64,000 nt of DNA. It comes from Qingshengfaniella alkalisoli (GTDB lineage Bacteria; Pseudomonadota; Alphaproteobacteria; Rhodobacterales; Rhodobacteraceae). Shown here piece by piece: positions 35,829 through 43,647 of this stretch. Under the pieces are notes generated by a model. The model made no database searches and was not told the DNA's origin. It saw only the letters and a program-made list of their open reading frames with translations. A program made the position numbers and the translations under genes. The stretch covers positions 186,001 through 250,000 of the forward strand of contig NZ_CP042263.1 in assembly GCF_007855645.1 (NCBI RefSeq), in the 5' to 3' direction. How positions within the stretch are numbered: the stretch's first letter is position 1; each line of letters opens with the position of its first letter.

Positions 35829-37340
35829 TCAGCTCACGTCCAGTCGGACAACATGATAAGAGAGCGGCGGCAGATTGCCACGAAGTTTTCCATCTTCCAC
35901 GCCCACGCCGCTGCCGTCTTTCGGCGAGACGCGGTCGGGGTTGTCCGGCCCGTTGGTCAGGCGCAGATCGTGACCCGCCATCACCTTGTGCATGGCTACC
36001 TTTGCGTTCACGAAGCCTGCCAGATCCATATCGAGGTCCACGGTGTCGGTCAGATGACGGTTCAAGATGAACAGGGTGACGGCTTGTTCGTCCGTGTTAT
36101 GGACTGCGGCAACATCGAGATACTGCACGTCGTCGGCAACCGAACAATCATAAGTCGGGCCATTCACACTGACATTCAATGCATCGCCACGACCGTAGAG
36201 CGAGGCGAACTGATAGGGGTAGTAGATGGTTTGACGCCAGGCCGGACCACCCTTCTCGGCACGGATTGGCGCGATGACATTCACAAGCTGCGCGATACAG
36301 GCGATCTTGACACGGTCGGACCGGCGGATGAATTCATTCAGCAGGCCCCCGATGAACAGCGCATCTTCGAAGTTGTAGTCTTCTTCAAGCAGCGCAGGCG
36401 CCTCCGGCCAGTCCCAGCTTTTCCAGTTCTTGGAGTCTTCTTCGCGGTTGTGATACCAGACGTTCCATTCGTCGAAGCAGATGTAGATATCGTTCTTCGC
36501 GCGTTTCTTGGCTTTCACGAAGTCGATAACACCGCCGATGGCCTGAATGTAGCGGCCGGTTTCCTCGATCTTTCCGAAGAAGTTCAGCGTGTCGCCCGAG
36601 GAGTTGCCGAAGTATTTGTGCAGCGAGATGTAATCGACATTCTCGTAGCATTCTTCCAGCACGCCGCGTTCCCAGTCGGGATAGGTTGCCATCTCATCGT
36701 TGGAACTGCCGCAGACGATCATCTCCGCGTCGGGCGTCAAGCCGCGCAGCGCCTTCGCGGTTTCATCTGCAAGGCGACCGTATTCCTTGGCTTCCTTGTG
36801 ACCGATCTGCCAAGGGCCGTCCATCTCGTTGCCCAGACACCACATCTTGACGTCGTAAGGGTCTTCGACGCCGTGACTGCGGCGCAAATCCGACCAATAG
36901 GTCCCGCCCGGATGGTTCACATATTCCATGAAGTTCCGGGCATCGGACAGGCCGCGCGAGCCCAGATTGACGGCCAGCATCATATCGATGCCCACATCCT
37001 TCGCCCAGACTGCGAATTCATTGGTGCCAACATGGTTGGTTTCCTTCGACCGCCATGCAAGGTCGAGCCGCACGGGGCGATCTTCAATCGGACCGATGCC
37101 GTCTTCCCAATTGTAGGCAGATACGAAGTTTCCGCCCGGATAGCGGATCGCCGGGATATTCAGATCGCGCACCAATGCGGCGACATCCTTACGGAACCCA
37201 TGCGCGTCAGCCTGCGGATGGCCGGGCTCGTAAATCCCGCTGTAGATCGCTCGTCCCATATGCTCGATAAACGCCGAATAGAGCCGGTCGTCGATGCGAG
37301 CGATTTTGAATTCCTTGTGCAGGGCCGCTTGAACTTTCAT
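35829..37340 (-). CDS. abfA: GH51 alpha-L-arabinofuranosidase
   Basis: This is an enzyme of 503 residues, the usual size for GH51. The retaining catalytic pair is clear: acid/base Glu172 in CLGNEMDGPWQ and nucleophile Glu291 in CFDEWNVWYH. The early RYPGGNF motif is also diagnostic. A beta-sandwich C-terminal domain ends in LPPLSYHVVRLDVS. It releases terminal L-arabinofuranose from arabinan or arabinoxylan oligosaccharides. No signal peptide is present, so it acts in the cytoplasm after import by the ABC system encoded behind it. GGAGG precedes the ATG. Enzymes for arabinose itself are not in the window. Confidence 0.95.
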   Translation of the reverse strand: MKVQAALHKEFKIARIDDRLYSAFIEHMGRAIYSGIYEPGHPQADAHGFRKDVAALVRDLNIPAIRYPGGNFVSAYNWEDGIGPIEDRPVRLDLAWRSKETNHVGTNEFAVWAKDVGIDMMLAVNLGSRGLSDARNFMEYVNHPGGTYWSDLRRSHGVEDPYDVKMWCLGNEMDGPWQIGHKEAKEYGRLADETAKALRGLTPDAEMIVCGSSNDEMATYPDWERGVLEECYENVDYISLHKYFGNSSGDTLNFFGKIEETGRYIQAIGGVIDFVKAKKRAKNDIYICFDEWNVWYHNREEDSKNWKSWDWPEAPALLEEDYNFEDALFIGGLLNEFIRRSDRVKIACIAQLVNVIAPIRAEKGGPAWRQTIYYPYQFASLYGRGDALNVSVNGPTYDCSVADDVQYLDVAAVHNTDEQAVTLFILNRHLTDTVDLDMDLAGFVNAKVAMHKVMAGHDLRLTNGPDNPDRVSPKDGSGVGVEDGKLRGNLPPLSYHVVRLDVS

Positions 37341-37462
37341 CCGCGAGAGCCTCCCGAGTAGCGGTGAATCTATTTGTCGGAGAAATTACAGGAGCACAGA
37401 AGGAGGTCAAGCGGTTATTATCATATAGTCATACTTATTTTGCCTCACGCATGGAAACCCAT

Positions 37463-37479
37463 CCTTTGGAAACCAAAGG
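37463..37479. promoter_or_regulatory. CCTTTGG-AAA-CCAAAGG inverted repeat between two importer operons
   Basis: This is a perfect 7-bp inverted repeat with a 3-nt centre in the 166-bp gap that separates the ATPase stop (37507) from the GH51 start (37340), both on the minus strand. It could be the terminator hairpin of the upstream operon or an operator for the GH51 operon. The rest of this gap is AT-rich, with TATGATAAT-like words near 37420 that may form the GH51 promoter. Confidence 0.4.
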
Positions 37480-37506
37480 TCATTGATTTCTATGCGTATT
37501 CATACG

Positions 37507-38589
37507 TCAAACGCGATCTATGACCTGCTCATCCGCACCAAAAACATGAAACTTGTCCGGATCAATATCGAGTTGCATTGGGTCCCCTGCCGCCACATCG
37601 GCCTGTCCTTTGATCTCGACCGTAGCTGTCGAGCCATTGTTCAGCGTGGTGTAAACATAGGTTTCGCCGCCCAGTTGCTCGGCGATCTGCGCTTCGCCAG
37701 ACAACGCACCGGTTCCCTTCACCGGCAAGAGATGTTCAGGGCGCACGCCGACGGTCACATCGCTTCCAACCGCTGGAGAAGATTTGAGCGATGCGGATAC
37801 TTCACCACCCGCGGCCAGAGAAATCACCGTCGCATCATTTTCGATCCGCGTGACTTTCCCATCGAGGAAGTTCATACGCGGACTGCCTATAAAGCCGGCG
37901 ACAAAGATGTTTTGAGGGTTGTTGTAGAGGTCCAGCGGCGTGCCGACCTGTTCGATCACCCCCTTGCGCAGCACGACGATCCGATCCGCAAGGGTCATGG
38001 CCTCGACCTGATCGTGAGTGACAAAAATCATCGTGGATTTCAGGCGGCGATGCAGCTTGTTGATTTCCACCCGCATCTGCATGCGCAATTCTGCATCCAG
38101 GTTGGACAGGGGCTCGTCGAACAGGAAAATCTTCGGCTCGCGGACAATCGCCCGACCAATCGCGACACGCTGACGCTGGCCGCCCGACAGCTGCCCCGGC
38201 TTGCGGTCGAGCAGTTCATTGATCTGAAGGATATCAGCAGCCTGTTGCACGTGCTTTTTGATTTCATCCTTGCTGACCTTCATCGTTTCCAAGCCGAAAG
38301 AAAGGTTCTTTCTCACCGACATATGCGGATAAAGCGCGTAGGACTGGAACACCATCGCAAGCTCGCGCTTGGCAGCGGGCATCTCGTTCATTTCCTCGCC
38401 GTCGATCAGAACATCACCGTCGGAAATGCTTTCAAGCCCGGCAATCATGCGCAGCAAGGTGGACTTACCGCAGCCGGAGGGACCGACAAAGACCACGAAC
38501 TCGCCGTCATCGATCTTGAGGTCGATACCGTGGATGACCTCGACCGCCCCGAAACGTTTCTTGACCTGTCGCAGTTCGAGATTAGCCAT
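37507..38589 (-). CDS. ugpC: ABC sugar importer ATPase (UgpC/MalK family)
   Basis: This is an ATPase of 360 residues with Walker A GPSGCGKST, signature LSGGQRQRVAIGRAI, Walker B IFLFDEPLSNLDAELR and a C-terminal TOBE domain. It is the last gene of an operon ordered binding protein, permease, permease, oxidoreductase, ATPase, and overlaps the oxidoreductase stop by 8 bp. It is similar to, but distinct from, the ATPase of the adjacent GH51 operon. These UgpC-type ATPases can sometimes serve more than one importer. Confidence 0.94.
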   Translation of the reverse strand: MANLELRQVKKRFGAVEVIHGIDLKIDDGEFVVFVGPSGCGKSTLLRMIAGLESISDGDVLIDGEEMNEMPAAKRELAMVFQSYALYPHMSVRKNLSFGLETMKVSKDEIKKHVQQAADILQINELLDRKPGQLSGGQRQRVAIGRAIVREPKIFLFDEPLSNLDAELRMQMRVEINKLHRRLKSTMIFVTHDQVEAMTLADRIVVLRKGVIEQVGTPLDLYNNPQNIFVAGFIGSPRMNFLDGKVTRIENDATVISLAAGGEVSASLKSSPAVGSDVTVGVRPEHLLPVKGTGALSGEAQIAEQLGGETYVYTTLNNGSTATVEIKGQADVAAGDPMQLDIDPDKFHVFGADEQVIDRV

Positions 38590-39670
38590 GCGCGATATCT
38601 TTCTTCAGTATCTCGACCCAACCCGAATAGAACGGGTGGTCGGAAGTAACGGGAAGTGTGACCTGTTCACCCGTGCGAGCGGAGTAATAGGCCGCAGTCA
38701 GCAATTCGACGGAACGCCGCGAATCCTTGAGCGTGACAGGCAGTGCCGTGCAGTTGGTGATCGCATGATGAAGGCGGTCGAACTGACCCGTGAAGCGTTC
38801 CGTCTGTGGCTCAAAATCCGACAGGGCATCGGCAATACGTGCCTGCTGATTGGCATCGTCATTCGGGAAGGCCCAGGGGTCATGACCGGGGTTGTAGGGA
38901 TCGCGACCGCTTTCCGCGACCAGGTCATCGAAACACAACCGAATGCGCGATACCTGTTCCCGCGACCCGAGCGACACCGAGGACGTCGCGAACGCGCCTG
39001 ATTCAAATGCCAGCGAAAGCACGGCAATGTCCTCGGTTTCATTGCCATTCAACATCCGCGATGTGCGCGCATGAACAGACGAAATCGGCCCCATCAATTC
39101 ACACATGATGTCGTGGATATGAATCGCATGGGTGGTCAGACAACCACCCAACTCCCCGTCAAACGTCCCGCGCCACGCCGCCGCGTCGTAGTAGGCCGAA
39201 CCGCGATACCAATGCGTCTCAAACGTGCCAACCGAGGCCTGTTTAGCAAAGCCCTTGGCCATCAGATGCTGTAGCTTCTGAACGCCCAGGCCGAAACGAT
39301 ACTGGAAGATCGGGCAGACCCAGCCCTTGGCATTTGCTTCGGCCTCAATCAGTGCATCGACCTCGGCGAGGCTTTGGCCGACCGGCTTTTCGACCACTAC
39401 GTTGAAACCGGCGTCGAGCACCTGCAAGGTTTGCTTGAAGTGCAAGCCTGACGGGGTGCAAAGGTTGATAATGTCCGGCCCCAGATCAAACAGTTGCTCA
39501 AGCGAGGTTACGACATTTTCGACACCTTGCGCATCTGCAGCTTCCCGCGCGCGTTCTTCGTTCAGATCACAAATCGCGATGACCTCGTACTGGTCCGGAA
39601 GCGCGTTATAGGCCTCAACGTGGGAACGACCGACGCCCGCCCCGACTACTCCGACTTTTATTCTGCTCAT
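38582..39670 (-). CDS. Gfo/Idh/MocA family NAD(P)-dependent sugar oxidoreductase
   Basis: This is a dehydrogenase of 362 residues. The N-terminal Rossmann fold has VGVVGAGVGRSHVEAY and the EKP motif (VVEKPVGQS) that carries the catalytic lysine of the family. The C-terminal alpha/beta domain follows from about residue 125, with TTHAIHIHD supplying a likely catalytic histidine. Members oxidise sugars, inositols or sugar acids, or open glycosides by an oxidised intermediate. It lies between the permeases and the ATPase of an importer, so its substrate is probably the imported sugar. The exact reaction cannot be deduced. Confidence 0.9.
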   Translation of the reverse strand: MSRIKVGVVGAGVGRSHVEAYNALPDQYEVIAICDLNEERAREAADAQGVENVVTSLEQLFDLGPDIINLCTPSGLHFKQTLQVLDAGFNVVVEKPVGQSLAEVDALIEAEANAKGWVCPIFQYRFGLGVQKLQHLMAKGFAKQASVGTFETHWYRGSAYYDAAAWRGTFDGELGGCLTTHAIHIHDIMCELMGPISSVHARTSRMLNGNETEDIAVLSLAFESGAFATSSVSLGSREQVSRIRLCFDDLVAESGRDPYNPGHDPWAFPNDDANQQARIADALSDFEPQTERFTGQFDRLHHAITNCTALPVTLKDSRRSVELLTAAYYSARTGEQVTLPVTSDHPFYSGWVEILKKDIAHG

Positions 39671-39676
39671 GGTTCC

Positions 39677-40528
39677 TCAGCGTTTTAGTGCGCCTAGTGC
39701 AACGCCCCGGATGATCAGGCGCTGGAAGGCGAGGAAGACAATAAAGACCGGCAACAGCGACAGCGCAGACATGGCGAACAATTCGCCATAAAGGGATTCA
39801 CCACCGGAACTGTCGATGAACGCCCGCAATGCCAGCGGCACCGTGTAGCTGCGCATGTCGTTGAGATAGATCAGCGGACCGAGGAAGTCGTCATAGGTCC
39901 AGATGAAGGAAAATATTGCCGCCGTCGCCATCACGGGCGTGGAAAGCGGCAGCATGATCTTCCAATAGATCCGCCACGGCCCACAGCCATCCATGATAGC
40001 GGCTTCATCGATCTCACGCGGGATTCCACGGAAGAACTGCACCATCAGGAATACGAAGAACGCGTCCACCGCCAGAAATTTCGGGATGATCAGCGGCAGG
40101 AAGCTGTTGACCCAGCCGATCTTCAGAAACAGCACATACTGGGGAACGAGCGTGACATGGTATGGCAGCATCAAGGTGCCCAGCATCAAAGCGAACCAGA
40201 TGCGCTTGAACCGGAATTCCAACCGCGCAAAAGCATAGGCGGTGATCGAGCAGGCCATAAGGTTCCCGATCACCGCAAAGATCGCGATGATGAAGCTGTT
40301 CTTGTAAAAGGTCGTGAAAGACACGCGCAGCGCCGTCCAGCCTTCGACGTAGTTCGACAGGTCGAAGGACTTGGGAAGCGCCATCGGATCAGAGAAGATC
40401 AGCTCGTCGGGTTTGAGCGACGACGCTATCATCCATAACAGCGGATAGAGCATCACCACGGCAGCCGAGAACAGCAGAATATGCCGAAGCAGTTCGCGGC
40501 GGATTTTCTTCGGGGCGGACTCGTTCAT
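39677..40528 (-). CDS. ABC sugar importer permease (MalG type)
   Basis: This is a membrane protein of 283 residues with six hydrophobic segments and EAA loop DEAAIMDGCGPWRIYWKIML. The ATG at 40528 shares one base with the stop of the first permease (TGATG). An in-frame extension of 30 residues upstream has no membrane or family features and is rejected. It ends 6 bp before the oxidoreductase start. The importer's substrate is unknown. Confidence 0.92.
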   Translation of the reverse strand: MNESAPKKIRRELLRHILLFSAAVVMLYPLLWMIASSLKPDELIFSDPMALPKSFDLSNYVEGWTALRVSFTTFYKNSFIIAIFAVIGNLMACSITAYAFARLEFRFKRIWFALMLGTLMLPYHVTLVPQYVLFLKIGWVNSFLPLIIPKFLAVDAFFVFLMVQFFRGIPREIDEAAIMDGCGPWRIYWKIMLPLSTPVMATAAIFSFIWTYDDFLGPLIYLNDMRSYTVPLALRAFIDSSGGESLYGELFAMSALSLLPVFIVFLAFQRLIIRGVALGALKR

Positions 40529-41469
40529 CAGCGTGCCTCGTCCTCGTAATAGACCCAGTATTTCGACGACCAGAAGGCAATGGCCGTGAAGATCGCGATG
40601 ATCACCAGCAACAGCCACGCCAGCGCAGACGCATATCCCATACGGAAGTTGGCGAAGGCCTCTTCATACAGGTACAGCGAATAGAACAGGGTGGAATCTA
40701 TTGGTCCTCCCGTACCGCCAGAGACGATGAAGGCCTGGGTGAACGCCTTGAAACCTTCGATGGTCTGCAGCACGAGATTGAAGAAGATCACGGGGGCAAG
40801 AAGCGGCAAGGTAATCCGCCAGAATTGCCGCCAGCCGCTGGCCCCGTCCATCGACGCGGCTTCATACAGATCTTGCGGGATCTGTCGCAACCCGGCCAGA
40901 AAGATGATCATGGGCGAGCCGAACTGCCAGATGGCGAGCACGACCAGCGTTGACAGCGCATAGTCGGGATGGGTCACCCAGGCTGGCCCCTGCCAGCCGA
41001 AGAGAACCAATAAAAGCTGATTGAACAGCCCTTCCGCACCGAAGATTTGGCGCCACAGGACAGCGATGGCCACAGACGCACCGAGCAGGGAAGGCAGGTA
41101 ATATGTCGCGCGGTAGAACGCGACGCCGCGAACACTGCGGTCCAGGACCATTGCAAGCAGCAAGGCCACCGCAAGTTTCAGTGGGACCGAAAACAGCACA
41201 TAGGTGAACGTGACTTCAAGTGCGTTTCCAAGGCGACGATCGCGCGTAAACGCGTATTCATAATTGTCGAGACCGGCCCAGGATGGAGAAGTCAGCAGGT
41301 CGTAGTCCGTAAAGGACAAGTACAATGAGGCCAAAGTCGGCCCTAAAGTGAGGCCGAAGAAACCGACCAGCCAAGGCAGCAGGAACATGTATCCCGGCCC
41401 GCTTTGCCGCCATTCCTTGGCCAGACGTGCGGCAAGTGTGGACGGCATCTTCTGCCGCCCATCTGTCAT
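40528..41469 (-). CDS. ABC sugar importer permease (MalF type)
   Basis: This is the first permease, about 313 residues with six hydrophobic segments and EAA loop YEAASMDGASGWRQFWRITL. The start is uncertain. ATG at 41469 is chosen, but in-frame GTG codons at 41487 and 41484, right after the binding-protein stop, are also possible. There is no gap and no hairpin between the binding protein and this gene, unlike the other six importers in the window. Confidence 0.88.
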   Translation of the reverse strand: MTDGRQKMPSTLAARLAKEWRQSGPGYMFLLPWLVGFFGLTLGPTLASLYLSFTDYDLLTSPSWAGLDNYEYAFTRDRRLGNALEVTFTYVLFSVPLKLAVALLLAMVLDRSVRGVAFYRATYYLPSLLGASVAIAVLWRQIFGAEGLFNQLLLVLFGWQGPAWVTHPDYALSTLVVLAIWQFGSPMIIFLAGLRQIPQDLYEAASMDGASGWRQFWRITLPLLAPVIFFNLVLQTIEGFKAFTQAFIVSGGTGGPIDSTLFYSLYLYEEAFANFRMGYASALAWLLLVIIAIFTAIAFWSSKYWVYYEDEAR

Positions 41470-41488
41470 TTCAACATTCGTCACCACG

Positions 41489-42778
41489 TCAGGCCCGTTC
41501 CAGAATTTCCACGGCGTTATCGTAGTAGTCCTTCGCGCCATCCTCGACACTGATCTGCTCGAACGCGATGGCATCCCAGGCCGGGCGAAGGGCGCGGTCC
41601 AGTTCGCCTGCATTCTTCGGCGGCGGCGGCGGCAGCGCTCCGACATGGGTTGCCACGACGTTGAGGTAGTCGATGATCTTCGTCTCGGTGTCTGTCAGGT
41701 TCTCGATCAATCGCTCTCGAATGGAGGCATCACCAGACACACCCCGTTCAATTTGCAGGATATCGTTGGCTTCTGGATCGGTGACGAAGAAGTTCATCAA
41801 CTCGGCAGCGGCTTCCTTGTTGGATGCGCTCTCGGCCATCGACATGAGCATCGACGGTTTGAGATACTGTCCAGGCTCGCCGCCGTCTTGGTTCGGGATC
41901 ATCGTGATGTCGATTTCTTCTTCGACAAGGTTCTGGTTCGCCACCAGCTGGTTCGAGTGGATGAAGCCGAACAGGGAACGTCCGGTAACGAACATCGACT
42001 CTTCCATCTTCTGACTGGCATCCTGCGCCTGCACATCCGCAGGCGGAGTCAGCCCCTGGTCCTGAAGGTCTTTCCAGAAGGCGAAGAAGTCCTGCAGATC
42101 CTGCAAATCGTAGCCAAGCTGGCCATCATCGGTATAGAGCGCCTTGCCACGCTGGCGCACCCACACTTCCAGCCGCGGTTCCAGAGAGCCCATATTCTGG
42201 CTGAAATACATTCCTTCCGGCAGTTTGCCTTTCAACTCGTTGCCCATCGCGACAAAGTCGTCATTCGTCCAGCTTGTCGGGTCGGGCAATGCGACGCCCA
42301 GATTTTCAAGAATGGTTTTCTTGTAGACATGGGTCATCGAGTTCGCGCCGAGCGACACCCCGTAGAGGCTTCCATCAACACGACCCGATGCCAGCTGGTT
42401 TTCATCAAAATCATCGAGTTCCAGTTGCGCACCGATGAATGGGTCGAGGGCAGCCAACTGACCGCGGCGTGCATACTCGAAGATGAACCTGTAATCCATC
42501 TGTATAAGATCCGGCAGGTTGCGGCCCGCCGCTTGCGTCGCCAGTTTCTGCCAGTAGTCGCCCCAGCCATAGGTTTCCGGCACCACTTCCGCGCCGGTCT
42601 TTTGCATATACAAGTCTATGACTTCATTGGTGCGACGATCACGATCCGGATTCCCCCACCAGATCAATCGAACGGAATCGCCTGCCTGCGCAAACGCTCC
42701 GACCGACGCCAATGTGGATGCGGCTGCTGCACCACCCACCATACCGCCAAACTGACGGCGATTCAGTCTTACGCTCAT
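41489..42778 (-). CDS. ABC sugar importer, substrate-binding protein with Tat-type signal
   Basis: This is a periplasmic binding protein of 429 residues. The N-terminus MSVRLNRRQFGGMVGG has a twin-arginine motif (NRRQFGG) followed by a weakly hydrophobic Ala-rich segment ending at AFAQA, so export by the Tat pathway is likely. The mature start VRLIWWGNPDRDRRTNEVID is typical of CUT1 family-1 binding proteins. Tat export implies folding before transport, perhaps with a bound cofactor, and is uncommon but known for this family. GGGAGGA precedes the ATG. A perfect palindrome 67-92 bp upstream is the likely TetR operator. Confidence 0.9.
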   Translation of the reverse strand: MSVRLNRRQFGGMVGGAAAASTLASVGAFAQAGDSVRLIWWGNPDRDRRTNEVIDLYMQKTGAEVVPETYGWGDYWQKLATQAAGRNLPDLIQMDYRFIFEYARRGQLAALDPFIGAQLELDDFDENQLASGRVDGSLYGVSLGANSMTHVYKKTILENLGVALPDPTSWTNDDFVAMGNELKGKLPEGMYFSQNMGSLEPRLEVWVRQRGKALYTDDGQLGYDLQDLQDFFAFWKDLQDQGLTPPADVQAQDASQKMEESMFVTGRSLFGFIHSNQLVANQNLVEEEIDITMIPNQDGGEPGQYLKPSMLMSMAESASNKEAAAELMNFFVTDPEANDILQIERGVSGDASIRERLIENLTDTETKIIDYLNVVATHVGALPPPPPKNAGELDRALRPAWDAIAFEQISVEDGAKDYYDNAVEILERA

Positions 42779-42844
42779 CGTGTCCTCCCACAGCGTATGT
42801 CTGGAATGCGGCTTTGCGCCGTCTGTTCTTGCTGCCCCTGTCGT

Positions 42845-42870
42845 GCAAAGTAACCCATTGGTTACTTTGC
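42845..42870. promoter_or_regulatory. Perfect 11-bp palindrome, candidate TetR operator
   Basis: GCAAAGTAACC (42845-42855) and GGTTACTTTGC (42860-42870) form a perfect inverted repeat around CATT. It lies between the TetR stop (42876) and the binding-protein start (42778). It is the most perfect operator-like palindrome in the window. A half-site AGTAACC recurs at 43609-43615, over the -10 of the divergent gene. TetR regulators typically bind such palindromes. Confidence 0.6.
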
Positions 42871-42875
42871 GGCGC

Positions 42876-43541
42876 CTAAACACCAGAGGTCAGATATCCC
42901 AAGATCACCGAAATCGCATGTGATCTCCTCTGAATCATACTGTTAGGGGATTCCAGTTGTATGTCAAATATTACCGACAAGGTGTAGATGTTCGAAAAGT
43001 AGAAATAGCTCAACCCCGCTATGCTGATATAGAGTTGAACAGGGTCGACCCCCTTTCGGAAAACACCGGCGTCCTCCCCTTCGGCAAGCACCGCACCGAT
43101 CTGGTCGATGATTGGCGAATGCAATTGCGGGATGTCCTTGAGCTGCCGGATGAACTCCGCCCGATGCATGTTTTCGTTGGACAGCAACCGAATAAACCAG
43201 GGGTTGCTGCGGAAATGATCAAAGGTGAACCCCACCAGCTTTTCCATGGCCGCAACGGGTGGCAGGCGCTTCAGATCAAGCGTTTTCTCTCGTTGACGAA
43301 TGTCATGATACGCCTCCAGGAGAACCTGTTTGTACAGCTCCTCCTTATTGCCAACGTAGTGATAGAGCATCCGCTTGTTGCTGCCCGACCGATCCGCAAT
43401 GCGATCAATCCTGGCGCCGTCGAACCCATGCTCGACAAATTCCTCTCGAGCGGCGTTCAGCACGGCGCGCCGCTTTTGCGCCGCCCTCTTATGGGTCGGC
43501 GTTGCACCCAGATCGAGCGTAACATCGTCCTTGTCTTGCAC
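42876..43541 (-). CDS. TetR family transcriptional regulator
   Basis: This is a regulator of 221 residues. The N-terminal helix-turn-helix reads KRRAVLNAAREEFVEHGFDG followed by ARIDRIADRSGSNKRMLYHY. The C-terminal ligand domain resembles the RutR-like group (TetR_C). The start is probably GTG at 43541: GGAGG is five bases upstream, whereas a TTG four codons earlier overlaps that ribosome site. It precedes the importer operon on the same strand and diverges from an oxidoreductase gene. It therefore probably controls both through the palindrome at 42845 and its half-site. Confidence 0.9.
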   Translation of the reverse strand: MQDKDDVTLDLGATPTHKRAAQKRRAVLNAAREEFVEHGFDGARIDRIADRSGSNKRMLYHYVGNKEELYKQVLLEAYHDIRQREKTLDLKRLPPVAAMEKLVGFTFDHFRSNPWFIRLLSNENMHRAEFIRQLKDIPQLHSPIIDQIGAVLAEGEDAGVFRKGVDPVQLYISIAGLSYFYFSNIYTLSVIFDIQLESPNSMIQRRSHAISVILGYLTSGV

Positions 43542-43582
43542 GCCACCCTCCAATCACTGCACCAAGTCATCATATGATTTGG

Positions 43583-43615
43583 TTGACAGCATTGCTCCAT
43601 CTGGAAATAGTAACC
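43583..43615 (+). promoter_or_regulatory. Candidate promoter with overlapping TetR half-site
   Basis: TTGACA (43583-43588), a 17-bp spacer and AATAGT (43606-43611, four of six matches to TATAAT) make a plausible sigma-70-type promoter for the + strand oxidoreductase starting at 43648. AGTAACC, half of the palindrome near 42845, overlaps the -10 at 43609-43615. Repression by the divergently encoded TetR protein is inferred. Confidence 0.45.
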
Positions 43616-43647
43616 GAGCTGTTATCCAGTTAGCAACGGAAAGCTCC

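Noticed and set aside
35796-37361. A 521-codon + strand open frame opposite GH51
   Set aside because: It is antisense to a gene with intact catalytic motifs, and its own translation shows no family pattern.
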